The notes: generated from the letters alone by a model not told the origin. Numbered from the stretch's first letter, positions 44,870 to 54,503 are shown. The stretch is 64,000 bases of DNA from an uncultured Eubacteriales bacterium (GCA_900547955.1 URIR01000001.1:60090-124089); one strand, 5' to 3'. Numbers and translations are program-made.

Positions 44870-44913
44870 AAAGCTCTATGCGAATGGTTAGTGTATTCGC
44901 ATAGAGCTTTTTT
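44870..44913 (+). terminator. Terminator after the SipL-like gene
   Basis: A perfect 16-bp stem (AAAGCTCTATGCGAAT and its complement), nine-base loop, six T. Confidence 0.9.
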
Positions 44914-45009
44914 GCTATTCGTTCTCAGGAATTAACCATATAAGGGCCGGAATAACGCTCAGGCTTATTTATATTTCCCGATATGGCTATCTTCCTGCTG
45001 CAAAGCAAG

Positions 45010-46500
45010 TTATTTAAGTCCCTGAGCCTCCTGCAGCAGCGAATTTACGCTGTCGGCTATGGAATCAAAGTAATTTGCCGGCGTCTGCTGTCCGTCTACA
45101 AAGGTCGTCCATTGCTCGGTAACTTTGTTCATAAAATTAGTTCCGTCAGGGAAGGTTAGATTGGAAAACATAAAATAGCTCTGTGGGGAGCTCTTGGCGG
45201 CTATGTTGTTTAATGTCCATTGCGAGCCTTGGTCAGAGGTAAGGCTGAGTAATTCCGCTTCAAACGCGGCCTGGTTGCGTTCGTCCTCTAAGGAATATAG
45301 GGGGCAGCAGTAATCGCTGAGCAGTTGGACGGTTCCTTCAGGATTAGACGTGCCTTTAAAAGCGCAGTAGGGGTCAAACCAGTTTACGTCTGAAACATAA
45401 TTCTCTGCGCCCGGCGCCTTAGGAGGCATGATTACGCCATATTCTGGGTAATTGCCGGCATTGACCAGCTCGGAAATACGGTTGGCGTAAGTGGTCATCA
45501 TAGCTGTTTTTCCAGCTAAAAAGGTTTCGGCGTCCGCAGTATAGCCCTGATCGCGGTAAAGTACGCCGTCTCTTCCTAATTGTACAAGAAAATCCCAAGC
45601 CTCGAGCATTTCATTTGAATTGCCGGTAAATTCAAAATAGGATGCGCCGTTATTTTCTACCTGCGTTATAAATGCGCCGCCGTTTGAAGCGGCCAGAGAC
45701 CATATTAATGCGTTCTGGTAAGCGGGCGCAATGCCGTATATGGAATTGTCTGCGTCAGTACAGGCAATGGCGACTTCGCGGAATTTTTCCCATGTCCATT
45801 CGCCGTTTTGATTCCATTGGTAGAGGGTTTCCGCTGAATAGCCGTTTCTTTCTAATATTTCCTTATTGAATAGAACTATTTGATTAAAGCCTACTCTGGC
45901 TATGCCTATGCTCTGGGGCACGGCAAAATAGAGCTTACCGTTAAAGGTGGTGTTTATCTCCTGTATTTCCTGGTTCCACCAGTTGTCGTCGCTAAAATCA
46001 GCATATTCGGTATAATCGCTCAAAGGCAGCACTACGCTTGCGGGAGAGCCGTTATAGGCGTACATGGGCAGAACGGTAAAGGGGCCGCCGCAATGCATAA
46101 AATCTACCGAGGGATTGCCTGCGTATGCGCTGGCGCATGCGTCCTGCCACCAGTTTACAGTAGGCATAACGTAATTGATTTTTATTCCATAATTGCTTTC
46201 CAGAGTCGCTTTGCGCTCGGTCCAGCCGGCTTTATTTATTTCGGTTTCATGTTCAAAAGGCTCTGATGGGTCGTTTATTGCCCATAAAAGATAGTTGTAG
46301 GTTTCTCCCTGCTTTATGCTGTTTTTTAATTCTCCGCGCGGACGCAGATAGCTTGAGCTTTGCTCTTGATTCTGAGCTGAGGCGCTTTGCGTGGGAGAAG
46401 GCGTCGTTTGTGCGCTCGAATCCGGATTTTGCGCGCATCCGGAAATGGCTATAACAAAAATAGCTATAAGAACGGAGGTGCAAATTCTTAATGTCTTCAT
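45010..46500 (-). CDS. Extracellular solute-binding lipoprotein (sugar ABC type), orphan
   Basis: 496 residues. Lipoprotein signal with lipobox ISGC (Cys22), a Ser/Thr/Gln-rich linker to about residue 50, then a family 1 type solute-binding fold: the central FLAGKTAMMTTYANRI segment and the C-terminal aromatic residues are typical of carbohydrate-binding proteins. No permease or ATPase gene is nearby, so it must work with distant partners or act as a sensor. Confidence 0.82.
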   Translation of the reverse strand: MKTLRICTSVLIAIFVIAISGCAQNPDSSAQTTPSPTQSASAQNQEQSSSYLRPRGELKNSIKQGETYNYLLWAINDPSEPFEHETEINKAGWTERKATLESNYGIKINYVMPTVNWWQDACASAYAGNPSVDFMHCGGPFTVLPMYAYNGSPASVVLPLSDYTEYADFSDDNWWNQEIQEINTTFNGKLYFAVPQSIGIARVGFNQIVLFNKEILERNGYSAETLYQWNQNGEWTWEKFREVAIACTDADNSIYGIAPAYQNALIWSLAASNGGAFITQVENNGASYFEFTGNSNEMLEAWDFLVQLGRDGVLYRDQGYTADAETFLAGKTAMMTTYANRISELVNAGNYPEYGVIMPPKAPGAENYVSDVNWFDPYCAFKGTSNPEGTVQLLSDYCCPLYSLEDERNQAAFEAELLSLTSDQGSQWTLNNIAAKSSPQSYFMFSNLTFPDGTNFMNKVTEQWTTFVDGQQTPANYFDSIADSVNSLLQEAQGLK

Positions 46501-46831
46501 ATAGAAACCTCTTTTCCATATTATATTAATGTGATTATATCAAAATAGCGTACATATTAATAATAATGTTTTAAGATAAGGGTATATTAATTTTTTATGA
46601 GCAGTTAAGCGTAATGTACTAAGGGGATAATTCATTTCGATAGCTGCGCGAGATATGTATAGTATGACGGCGTCCTTGCTTTTACTGCTTGATTAGCAGG
46701 AAATTTCAAGCGCGAGCCGGTTTAGCCAGAGCGTGACTTTAAAGCATGCGGTTCTGTGTGGTAAGACATGTTTTCACCCGTGCGGGGCGGACATATTGAA
46801 AAATCATTGTACTATTAAGTCTATGCAGCAT
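46501..46831. other. Intergenic gap without recognised features
   Basis: About 330 bases between the start of the solute-binding protein gene and the pckA terminator. It must hold the promoter of the former (minus strand), but I see no good -35/-10 pair. AGAGG lies before its ATG. No supported gene or repeat. Confidence 0.5.
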
Positions 46832-46833
46832 AA

Positions 46834-46859
46834 AAAAGAGCGCCGTAAGGCGCTCTTTT
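46834..46859. terminator. Terminator of pckA
   Basis: AAAAGAGCGCC and its complement form an 11-bp stem with loop GTAA and A/T runs on both sides. Confidence 0.88.
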
Positions 46860-46874
46860 AAAGGATAATCCAAT

Positions 46875-48449
46875 TTATGCCTTAGGGCCGGCTTTAACGA
46901 TATTTTCAGGCATATGCGTGTATTTCTTGAAGTTTTCGGTAAAGCGTGCGGCCAGCATTTTAGCGGTTTTATCATATTCAGCCTTATCCGCCCAGGTGTT
47001 TTTAGGATTAAGTATCTCGGCGGGGACATTGGGGCACTCGGTCGGAACATAAACGTTAAATATGGGATCTAATTCAAATTTAACGTCGTCCAGAGCGCCG
47101 GTGAGAGCGGCAGTTACCATAGCTCGGGTGTATTTAAGACTCATGCGCTTTCCAACGCCATAGCTTCCGCCCGACCATCCGGTATTTATAAGATAAACCT
47201 TTGCGTCGCTCTTTGCTACCTTTTCGCCCAGCATTTCAGCGTAAACGCTTGGGTCTAAGGGCAGGAATGGCGCTCCGAAGCAAGTGGAGAAAGTCGCCTG
47301 AGGCTCGGTTATTCCGCGCTCGGTGCCGGCCAGCTTGGAGGTGTAGCCTGAAACGAAGTGGAACATGGCCATATCCTTATCCAGCTTGGCGATAGGGGGA
47401 AGCACGCCAAAGGCGTCCGCGGTAAGGAACACGACGGTTTTGGGCTGTCCGCCTACTCCGGGTATTGCGGCGTTGGGAATAAATTCAACGGGATAGCCTA
47501 CGCGGGTGTTTTCGGTAAGGCTGCCGTCATTGAAATCAAAGACTCTGCTATCGGGGTCCATAACTACGTTTTCCACCAGAGCGCCGAATTTAATGGCGTT
47601 CCATATTTGAGGCTCGTTCTCCTTAGAGAGATTTATGCATTTGGCATAGCAGCCGCCCTCAAAATTGAATACGCCGTTATCCGACCAGCCATGCTCGTCG
47701 TCTCCTATGAGCATACGCTCGGGGTCGGCGCTGAGAGTGGTTTTGCCTGTGCCTGAAAGCCCGAAGAAAAGGGCGGTATCGCCTTGCGAGCCTATATTGG
47801 CCGAGCAGTGCATGGGGAATACGCCGTTTTTGGGAAGCAGATAGTTCATAACGGAGAATACGCTCTTTTTAATTTCGCCAGAATATTGTGAACCCGCTAT
47901 TATAACTACGCGCTTTTCAAAGGAGACTATTATTGCGGCTTCGCTGTTTGTGCCGTCTATTTCGGGTATGCATTTAAAGCCGGGCGCGGCTATAACGGTG
48001 AAATCCGGCTCGAAATTTTCCAGCTGCTCCTTTTCGGGACGAATCAAAAGCTGGTGAATAAATAAATTCTGGGAGGCCAGCTCGTTTACAATGCGGAAAC
48101 GCTGGGTGTATTTAGGATCCGCTCCGGCAAAGCCGTCGAAAATATAGATATCCCGACCCTGGAGATACGCGGTCATTTTGTTGTATATTTTTTCAAAGGT
48201 TTCCGGGGTCATGGGTACGTTTACCTTTCCCCAGGCAATTTCATCATGTATGGAGGGATAATCCACTACAAATTTATCGTCGGGAGAACGGCCGGTATAT
48301 TTGCCGGTATTGACTACGAGCGCTCCTGTTTCGCTTAAAGTGCCTTCATTGGCCTGGAGGGCTTTTTCTACCAGAGCCGGAACGGACAGATTGCGATAGA
48401 CTGCTTTGGGAGCGATGATTCCGAGCTTTTCAAGTCCATAGGTGTTCAT
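46875..48449 (-). CDS. pckA: Phosphoenolpyruvate carboxykinase (ATP)
   Basis: 524 residues, the normal length. Kinase-1 loop [14 protein letters not shown] (about 230-243), [22 protein letters not shown] and the substrate residues around [13 protein letters not shown] are intact. It interconverts oxaloacetate + ATP and PEP + CO2 + ADP. In fermenting Clostridia it may run toward oxaloacetate. AAAGGGG lies nine bases before the ATG. Confidence 0.97.
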   Translation of the reverse strand: MNTYGLEKLGIIAPKAVYRNLSVPALVEKALQANEGTLSETGALVVNTGKYTGRSPDDKFVVDYPSIHDEIAWGKVNVPMTPETFEKIYNKMTAYLQGRDIYIFDGFAGADPKYTQRFRIVNELASQNLFIHQLLIRPEKEQLENFEPDFTVIAAPGFKCIPEIDGTNSEAAIIVSFEKRVVIIAGSQYSGEIKKSVFSVMNYLLPKNGVFPMHCSANIGSQGDTALFFGLSGTGKTTLSADPERMLIGDDEHGWSDNGVFNFEGGCYAKCINLSKENEPQIWNAIKFGALVENVVMDPDSRVFDFNDGSLTENTRVGYPVEFIPNAAIPGVGGQPKTVVFLTADAFGVLPPIAKLDKDMAMFHFVSGYTSKLAGTERGITEPQATFSTCFGAPFLPLDPSVYAEMLGEKVAKSDAKVYLINTGWSGGSYGVGKRMSLKYTRAMVTAALTGALDDVKFELDPIFNVYVPTECPNVPAEILNPKNTWADKAEYDKTAKMLAARFTENFKKYTHMPENIVKAGPKA

Positions 48450-48548
48450 GCAAGAAATCCCCTTTCACAATTCATTTTGATAAATTTTTTGAGGGTACAG
48501 ATTTTTAGCCGGCAATTTACCGGCCATCTTTCCCCATTTTTCTAAAGC

Positions 48549-48575
48549 ATACTATAAAGCAGGTATTTTTGTCAA
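48549..48575 (-). promoter_or_regulatory. Candidate promoter of pckA
   Basis: On the minus strand TTGACA is perfect and TAGTAT follows after 15 bases. The spacing is short. Confidence 0.45.
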
Positions 48576-48728
48576 GTGATATCGGTGCTTTTTAAAATGA
48601 ACAAAAAGTTAATTATTTTAAAATGCAAGAAGGACTGCATAATTCCTGCAAAATTTGACTTTATAAAAACAGCTTGATAAATTCTGCATTATTATTTAAA
48701 ATAAAATGACGATATATGGGGGGTTGTA

Positions 48729-50072
48729 ATGAAAACAGAAACGCCTCTTTATGAAATGCTTAAAAAATATGCAGATATGGGGAGCGCGCGCTTTCACATG
48801 CCAGGACATAAGGGCAGGTCAAGCCTGGGCTGCGAGCAGTATGATATAACCGAGCTTTCCTTCAGCGATAATCTTTACGCGCCCCAGGGCGTTATTAAGC
48901 ATGCGCAGGAGCTTATGGCCAGGGCTTCGGGGGCGTTTAAAAGCTATATGCTGACGGGCGGCTCCAGTCAAGGGGTGCGTTCTATGCTTTGCGCGGCTCT
49001 GCGCGGCGGCGATAAGGTTATTTTAAGCAGGAATTGTCATAGGAGCGTTGGGGATGGTCTGGCTCTGTCTGGGGCTTTGCCCGTATATATAGAGCCCCGT
49101 ATTAAGGACGGCCGTTTGGAACAGCCTGTTGCTGCTGAGGTGGAAAAATGTATTTTAAGCAATCCGGACGCTAAGGGAATACTTATAACCTCGCCCGATT
49201 ACTGCGGACGTTGTGCGCCGCTGGATGAAATAGCTCTTTTGGCCAGGGAAAACGGCATGCTTTTAATGGTGGATGAGGCTCATGGGGCGCATTTTCCCTA
49301 TTATGGCTTCAGAGGGGCGGTGCAGGCCGGAGCGGATATGTGGGTGCAGTCCATGCATAAGACCATGGGCGCGCTTACGCAGGCAGCTTTGCTTAATATA
49401 AAGGACGCGCGCTTTGAGGAGGAGCTTGCGGCGGTTTTGCCTATGCTGGGTACTTCCAGTCCCAGCTACTTAATTATGGCCAGTATGGATTTGGCAAGGG
49501 CCGAATTGGAAGGGGTAAACAAAAAGGCTTTTTTGGAGCGTGCTGCTGATTTAAGAGGCAGGCTGGCCGGGGCGGGAATACGGCTTTTAGAAGGCGAGGG
49601 ACAGGATATAACCCGTCTGTGCGTGTTGACTGCGCCGGCTCTTAGCGGTCTGAAAGGGGCGGAGCAGCTGGAGAAAATGGGCGTTTATCCTGAAAGCGCT
49701 GACCAGTATGCCATAATATTTATACTTACTCATAAGGATACGCAGGAGGACTGGGAGCGGCTTTATAACGCGCTGACTGCATTAAAACCCGAGCGGTTTG
49801 TACCTTTAGCAGACCTTCCGTCAAAGCTGCCTGAGCGGATTCTTTTGCCTCGGGATGCGGTTTTTAATTTTAAACATGAATATGTTCCCGTAGAGCGGGC
49901 AGTAGGCAGAGTGTGCGCCCGAGCCTTTGGAGCGTATCCGCCGGGGGTGCCTGCTGTGGACTGCGGAGAGCTTATAGATAAAGGAGTGCTTGATTACATA
50001 TTGGACGCTCGTAAAAATGGTCAGGAACTTTTTGGATTGCGGGACGGCTGCGCGTTCGTATGTTTGGAATAG
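48729..50072 (+). CDS. Orn/Lys/Arg decarboxylase-family PLP enzyme
   Basis: 447 residues, the short YaaO-like form. N-terminal RFHMPGHKG, the PLP site SMHKTMGALTQ (Lys about 212) and MVDEAHGAH fit fold-type I group III decarboxylases. The N-terminal wing domain of the large decarboxylases is absent. In Bacillus the relative yaaO also precedes tmk. The substrate (Arg, Lys or Orn) cannot be told from sequence. Confidence 0.88.
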   Translation: MKTETPLYEMLKKYADMGSARFHMPGHKGRSSLGCEQYDITELSFSDNLYAPQGVIKHAQELMARASGAFKSYMLTGGSSQGVRSMLCAALRGGDKVILSRNCHRSVGDGLALSGALPVYIEPRIKDGRLEQPVAAEVEKCILSNPDAKGILITSPDYCGRCAPLDEIALLARENGMLLMVDEAHGAHFPYYGFRGAVQAGADMWVQSMHKTMGALTQAALLNIKDARFEEELAAVLPMLGTSSPSYLIMASMDLARAELEGVNKKAFLERAADLRGRLAGAGIRLLEGEGQDITRLCVLTAPALSGLKGAEQLEKMGVYPESADQYAIIFILTHKDTQEDWERLYNALTALKPERFVPLADLPSKLPERILLPRDAVFNFKHEYVPVERAVGRVCARAFGAYPPGVPAVDCGELIDKGVLDYILDARKNGQELFGLRDGCAFVCLE

Positions 50073-50150
50073 GCGGATTGTGCTTTGGCAAAATGGGCTA
50101 TAATTAGTGAAACGGCCGTATGTTTAAGAAATAGTTAAGGATGTGTTGGT

Positions 50151-50780
50151 GTGAAAAAAGGTTTTTTTATAACTTTTGAAGGAACTGAGGGGAGCGGCAA
50201 AAGCACGCAGATTAAGCTGCTTTGCGAGCGGCTGAGGCAGGATGGCCAGGAAACCGTTCTGACCAGAGAGCCGGGCGGATGTGAATTAGCGGAAAAGGTG
50301 CGCGGACTGCTCCTGGACGGCAAAAGCGAGATTTCGCCTTTAGCGGAATTGCTGCTTTTTGAGGGCGCGCGCGCTCAGCACGTAAGTGAAATCATACGTC
50401 CCGAGCTGGAAAAAGGCAATATAGTTATATGCGACAGGTTTATACATTCGACCATAGCTTATCAAGGCTATGCGCGCGGGCTTAATATCGGGCTTGTTCA
50501 AAGTTTAAATGAAATAGCTGTACAGGGCTGTTATCCTGATTTAACTATTTTTTTACATATTGAGCCTGATCTTTCATTTGAAAGAAAGGGCGGAATGGAT
50601 AAGGGAGACCGGATGGAAATGCAGGGGCTGGAATTTCATCATGAGGTATACCGCGGATTTGAGGAGATTTCAAGCCAGAATAAGAATTTTATTATGCTGG
50701 ACGTGGCGGGATGCACTAAATACGAGACGGCAGAAACCGTCTATAGGCTGGTAAAGGATAAACTGCGGGAAAGGCGGTAG
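50151..50780 (+). CDS. tmk: Thymidylate kinase
   Basis: Starts with GTG. 209 residues. P-loop FEGTEGSGKST (9-19), DR(F/Y) motif CDRFIHSTIAYQGYARG, and a LID region. It phosphorylates dTMP to dTDP. The LID reads RKGGMDKGDRME. The following ylmH gene starts four bases after its stop. Confidence 0.96.
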   Translation: MKKGFFITFEGTEGSGKSTQIKLLCERLRQDGQETVLTREPGGCELAEKVRGLLLDGKSEISPLAELLLFEGARAQHVSEIIRPELEKGNIVICDRFIHSTIAYQGYARGLNIGLVQSLNEIAVQGCYPDLTIFLHIEPDLSFERKGGMDKGDRMEMQGLEFHHEVYRGFEEISSQNKNFIMLDVAGCTKYETAETVYRLVKDKLRERR

Positions 50781-50784
50781 ATAT

Positions 50785-51558
50785 ATGGACAGCAGGGAAG
50801 AAGAAATAATATTGTCTCATTTGGAGGATTTGGCTGAAAAATCGGATACATTGGGAAAGTATATTTTTTCGGATTTTCTTGCGCCGGAGCAGGTGCAGGA
50901 AGCCTTGAGCATGCCTGTTGTTAGAAACGCTCCATATTTGCTTTGGGGAGGGGCGGATAGCTGCGAAAGAAAGCTGTTCTGCTTCGGAAATGCTGAAACA
51001 ACCGGCTGCGAGCCGACGTTTCCTATTGCGCTGATTCGCGTACAGCCTGCTATGGAAAAGTTTGCTCAGCAGCTGAGCCACAGGGATTTTCTAGGCGCGG
51101 TTATGAATTTGGGGGTGAAGAGGCAGGTAGTGGGAGATATTTTTGTCAGCGGCAATTCTGCATATATTTTTTTCAAGGAGCAGATAGCTTCCTTTATTAT
51201 TGAAAATCTGGTTAAGGTTAAAAATACGCAGGTAAAATGTGAATTGCTGGATATAAATTCAGCGGAAGGGCTGGAGGAGCTGATGCCCAAAACTCAGAAT
51301 GCGGTTTACTCCTCGGCTTCGGAGCGTTTAGATGGAATTATTGCGGCCGTATATAAGCTTTCGCGCGGAGCGGCAGTCGAATTGATAAAGGGCGGCTTGG
51401 TGCAGATTAATCATAGGTTTAGCTGCGATACCGCAGCAGTTTTGAAAGCCGGAGATTTGATTTCGGTGCGTGGAAAAGGGAGATTTATTTATAGGGGCTG
51501 CCTGGGCCAGAGCAAAAAGGGGCGGCTGCGCATAGCGGCCGAAATGTATGTAACATGA
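50785..51558 (+). CDS. ylmH: YlmH-like S4-domain RNA-binding protein
   Basis: 257 residues. The family order is complete: N-terminal domain, central RNP-like region with HRDFLGAVMNLGVKRQVVGDI (a hallmark of YlmH), and C-terminal S4 domain (about 185-245, ASERLDGIIAAVYKLSRGAA). YlmH relatives bind stalled 50S-peptidyl-tRNA complexes in ribosome rescue. It usually lies in the division (ylm) cluster; here it is coupled to tmk. Confidence 0.93.
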   Translation: MDSREEEIILSHLEDLAEKSDTLGKYIFSDFLAPEQVQEALSMPVVRNAPYLLWGGADSCERKLFCFGNAETTGCEPTFPIALIRVQPAMEKFAQQLSHRDFLGAVMNLGVKRQVVGDIFVSGNSAYIFFKEQIASFIIENLVKVKNTQVKCELLDINSAEGLEELMPKTQNAVYSSASERLDGIIAAVYKLSRGAAVELIKGGLVQINHRFSCDTAAVLKAGDLISVRGKGRFIYRGCLGQSKKGRLRIAAEMYVT

Positions 51559-51606
51559 ATGCCTTATATTGGAAAGGCGCTAAATTTCTTTTATCTAAAA
51601 GTATAT

Positions 51607-51669
51607 AAAACGCACGGCTCTAAAGCATTTTGGTAATTCAGGGACAGGGTTAAAGCCGTGCGTTTTATT
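51607..51669. terminator. Bidirectional terminator between ylmH and the FAD oxidoreductase
   Basis: AAAACGCACGGCT and AGCCGTGCGTTTT form a 13-bp stem around a 33-base loop, with A/T runs on both sides. Confidence 0.75.
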
Positions 51670-51674
51670 TATAT

Positions 51675-52970
51675 TTATGCGTTGGGCAGGAAGCCGCCCA
51701 TATCTTTAATACGGCGCTGCAGCTCATGCGTATCTATTTTTCGGGTTTCGCCGCCGCAGGAGCAGGAAAGCGCTGCGGCAATTCCGGCCGCCTGGCCGGT
51801 AATATAGCAGCCGGGCATAACTCTTATTGAGGCCTGCATATGCCGGTCGGTGCTTATGCATTTGCCCGTTACCAATACATTTGAGAGACCGGCGGGTAAT
51901 AAAGCGCGGTAGGGAATGCCGTATGATTCTCCCGGAGCGTAGCTGAAGCGCGCGTACTCCGCCTTAAACGCTTCATAGGAATCCTTATCAGGCGACATTA
52001 TATGGATGTCTACGGGATAGCAATACCGTCCTATTTCATCTTCAAAAACCGCTCTGTCTAAAAAATCCTGGGCGCAGAGCAGGTAATCTCCCTTTATGCG
52101 CCGGGATTCGCGTACTCCGAGCATGTCGGCGGTAGAGCATATGCCGGCGCGCTCAAAGCCTCTAAGATAATTATTGTAATATCTTTCGTATTCGAGCAGG
52201 GATTTTCGTCCCCAAAGCATAGCCTCGGTAAGAGAACATTCGTCGGTAGGGTTAACGTTAAAGCAATGCCCTATATTTCCTCCGCCTACTCCGCGGGCAG
52301 GGTCAGCGTCGGCAATGCCCGGCAAATGCCTGTCTTCAAGAGTGAAAATATGGTCGTTTATGGCCTCTTCCAGACGGCTGTCGTCCCGCGCGTTCCGCTC
52401 GGAATAATTTATATTTGCCCAAAGGCTGCAAAGGGTGGCGGGCATTGTATTTTGGGAGGAGTCGCCCAATTCATATTGCGCTCCGGCCCATGCGCAGAGG
52501 TCTCCATCCCCGGTTGCGTCAATAAAGACCTTGGCGCGAATAAGATACATTCCGCTTTTAGAGGAAATTACGGCGTAATCAATATGTCCGTCAGAGCATA
52601 TGACGTCGGTTAAATGAGTGAAGAAGGAGAATTTGAAGCCGGCTTTGCGCGCCATATCGTCATATAGACGCTTTAAGGTTTCGGCGTGTATGGCGTAGCC
52701 GTAAGCGCTATTGCTTCTGTCGCTGTAAAGCGCATCTCGTATTTCACGTCCTATTCCTCCGGCGAGAAAATTAATTCCATCGCCGAAGCACATGAACGCA
52801 GGCACCATGCCTACAGTTCCGGCGCCTCCGAATGAACCGTGGCTTTCGGCCAGGAAAACGCTTTTTCCCTGGCGCGCGCAGGCTACGGCGGCGGCAAAGC
52901 CGGCTGGACCTCCGCCTGCGATAAAAACGTCTACGTCATATTTCTGCTTTAATTCTTTTTTATAAATCAT
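51675..52970 (-). CDS. FAD-dependent oxidoreductase (FAD_oxidored family)
   Basis: 431 residues from MIYKKELKQKYDV, with AAAAAGG 13 bases upstream. An in-frame ATG at 53039, at the edge of the MITE, would add 23 non-conserved residues and is less likely. The FAD-binding fold DVDVFIAGGGPAGFAAAVACARQGKSV is at the N-terminus; FIDATGDGDLCAWAG and the closing RVMPGCYITGQAAGIAAALS are typical of the family. The substrate is unknown. Its natural promoter may be disrupted by the MITE just upstream. Confidence 0.88.
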   Translation of the reverse strand: MIYKKELKQKYDVDVFIAGGGPAGFAAAVACARQGKSVFLAESHGSFGGAGTVGMVPAFMCFGDGINFLAGGIGREIRDALYSDRSNSAYGYAIHAETLKRLYDDMARKAGFKFSFFTHLTDVICSDGHIDYAVISSKSGMYLIRAKVFIDATGDGDLCAWAGAQYELGDSSQNTMPATLCSLWANINYSERNARDDSRLEEAINDHIFTLEDRHLPGIADADPARGVGGGNIGHCFNVNPTDECSLTEAMLWGRKSLLEYERYYNNYLRGFERAGICSTADMLGVRESRRIKGDYLLCAQDFLDRAVFEDEIGRYCYPVDIHIMSPDKDSYEAFKAEYARFSYAPGESYGIPYRALLPAGLSNVLVTGKCISTDRHMQASIRVMPGCYITGQAAGIAAALSCSCGGETRKIDTHELQRRIKDMGGFLPNA

Positions 52971-53038
52971 TTTAGTTTCTTTTACCTTTTTAAAATTTTG
53001 GAACGCCGCTAAAGCATATAGTTTATTTATATTATCCA

Positions 53039-53299
53039 TACCCTCAGTTTACAAGGAACTACACGCCTCAAAACGGGATAATTTCTTCATTTTCTGCGTT
53101 ATCCTCAATCAGTATACACGTCTGCCTTGAAAATGAAGAAATTCTTTTTCCTTGAGCTCTCCAGAGTCAGAAGACATAAAATTTGTGCCAGGTAAAACGC
53201 GCTTGAACGAGAAATGTACCGGGCGTATATGGAATCAAAGCAACGCAGCAAGATGCAAATTTTATGCCTTCTGACCGTCTTCCTTGTAAACTGAGGGTA
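53039..53299. mobile_element. MITE-like repeat, intact copy (about 257 bp plus TA flanks)
   Basis: 18-bp terminal inverted repeats (CCCTCAGTTTACAAGGAA) at 53041-53058 and the complement ending at 53297, each flanked by TA, the target duplication expected for IS630/Tc1-mariner-type transposition. Inside are two further inverted repeats: GTCAGAAG.CATAAAATTTG against its complement, and TTTCTTCATTTTC against GAAAATGAAGAAA. No transposase. An open frame runs through it on the minus strand, but it looks incidental. Confidence 0.85.
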
Positions 53300-53403
53300 G
53301 TATAATAAATACATTTTACAGGATTTAAGTGTGAAAGTCAATAATTTAAGGGCATGGGAGATATATTCTGGCTGCGGATTGCTTTGCGGCTTTTGGGAGT
53401 ATG

Positions 53404-53487
53404 GGGGGCGGCTCTTGGGCAGGCTTTTAGCCTGCCTGGGCCGGGCTGCGCCCGGCCTGCGGCCTTTGGCCGCCAAGAGCCGCCCCC
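53404..53487. repeat. Cloverleaf palindromic element (element C)
   Basis: Outer arms GGGGGCGGCTCTTGG (53404-53418) and the complement (53473-53487) enclose three hairpins: 53419-53435 (7-bp, loop TTT), 53439-53457 (8-bp GGCCGGGC, loop TGC) and 53459-53473 (6-bp GCGGCC, loop TTT). It is the smallest member. Its middle hairpin shares GGGCTGCGCCCGGCC with element A. Confidence 0.88.
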
Positions 53488-53529
53488 GTGCTGGAGCCTG
53501 AGTCGGAAATAATACCTAATTAAAATGAA

Positions 53530-53568
53530 AAAGGCGCTGAATTGCTTAAACGCAGATTCAGCGCCTTT
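53530..53568 (-). terminator. Terminator of the DUF1858 gene
   Basis: AAAGGCGCTGAAT and its complement form a 13-bp stem with a 13-base loop, followed on the minus strand by TTTTTCATTTTAA. Confidence 0.85.
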
Positions 53569-53591
53569 AGAACAGTCAATTAATTAGATTT

Positions 53592-53795
53592 TTATGCTTT
53601 ATCAGCCTGAGCGTTAATATCCTTTATAAGCGCCTCGCAGTCAATGCCGTGCGCCTGACAGGCTTCTTCCACGGTTTCGGCTTGAGCACTAGGGCAGCCT
53701 ATGCAGAACATCCCATAGCCTGCAAATACTGCCGCTGAGTCAGGAAATATGCTTAATACCTCTCTAATGGTCATATCCTTATTAACTTGCTTCAT
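53592..53795 (-). CDS. DUF1858 / redox disulfide protein
   Basis: 67 residues. DMTIREVLSIFPDSAAVFAGYGMFCIGCPSAQ carries the CIGC pair of the hybrid-cluster-associated redox disulfide (DUF1858) family, often found in anaerobes. Probably a small cytoplasmic thiol or Fe-S helper. AAGGGAG precedes the ATG. No hybrid cluster protein gene lies in the window. Confidence 0.9.
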   Translation of the reverse strand: MKQVNKDMTIREVLSIFPDSAAVFAGYGMFCIGCPSAQAETVEEACQAHGIDCEALIKDINAQADKA

Positions 53796-53990
53796 ATCAA
53801 CACTCCCTTTATTAAATTTATCATATTAGGAAAAATATTGGATTTTTCCGTCCTTTGGGGCCTATAACTTAATTTTGCCGTATTTTAAAATATATATCCG
53901 GAATTTTAGGTAATACGCCGTCATGAATAAAAATATGATAGCATAATATTTTTATCCGTGCAAGGGATTTATGGGCGGTACGATAGACGG

Positions 53991-54503
53991 CTACAGCTTG
54001 CTTACAAAGGTTAAATCCATGGTTTCGTGCGTTTGGCCAGTTAATTCCTTTAAGAACAGCCCGCGCACATATCCGCGGTCCTGAGTGGTGGAATGTATAT
54101 AAAAGCCCTGGCCGTAATAGAAGCGTACAAGAGGGAACATTTTTGTGCAGGTATGAAGAGCTACTGCCGTTATGCCGTCCTGGGCGCAGTATTTACAGAC
54201 CTCGCTGATAAGCTTTCGTCCCATGCCGCATTTCTGGGCCTCGGGCAGAACGCCGAAACGGGTTATATATGCCAGATTGCCCGGTATTTTTTCAAAGCGC
54301 ACTACGCCTACGGCTTTACCCTCATAAAAACCTAAGAGAATTGTTTTTCTCTTTAGCTCCTCTAGAATTGTTTTTTCAGTTTCCTTAAGAGCCATGACCT
54401 TTTCGGGCTGTCCTAAATCAGCGGCATATTTTTTAAAGGCTTCCCGCGTTATATAGAGGATATCTGAAACGTCATGCTCGTTGGCTGTGCGTATTTCGGT
54501 CAT
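53991..54503 (-). CDS. GNAT acetyltransferase of the arginine operon, possible short N-acetylglutamate synthase
   Basis: 170 residues, a single GNAT domain. RFGVLPEAQKCGMGRKLISEVCKYC is the acetyl-CoA loop (about 84-108). It overlaps the argF end by four bases (ATGA) and is the last gene of the argC-B-D-F operon, which has no argJ or argA. Some actinobacteria use a GNAT of about this size as N-acetylglutamate synthase; position argues for that role, but the sequence alone does not prove it. Confidence 0.75.
   Translation of the reverse strand: MTEIRTANEHDVSDILYITREAFKKYAADLGQPEKVMALKETEKTILEELKRKTILLGFYEGKAVGVVRFEKIPGNLAYITRFGVLPEAQKCGMGRKLISEVCKYCAQDGITAVALHTCTKMFPLVRFYYGQGFYIHSTTQDRGYVRGLFLKELTGQTHETMDLTFVSKL

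Noticed and set aside
46739..47050. A 103-codon frame at the pckA end
   Set aside because: Overlaps pckA in another frame and crosses its terminator; no ribosome site.
53105..53476. A 123-codon open frame on the minus strand
   Set aside because: It runs through element C, the gap and the MITE, ending in repeat sequence. It has no ribosome site and its composition follows the palindromes.
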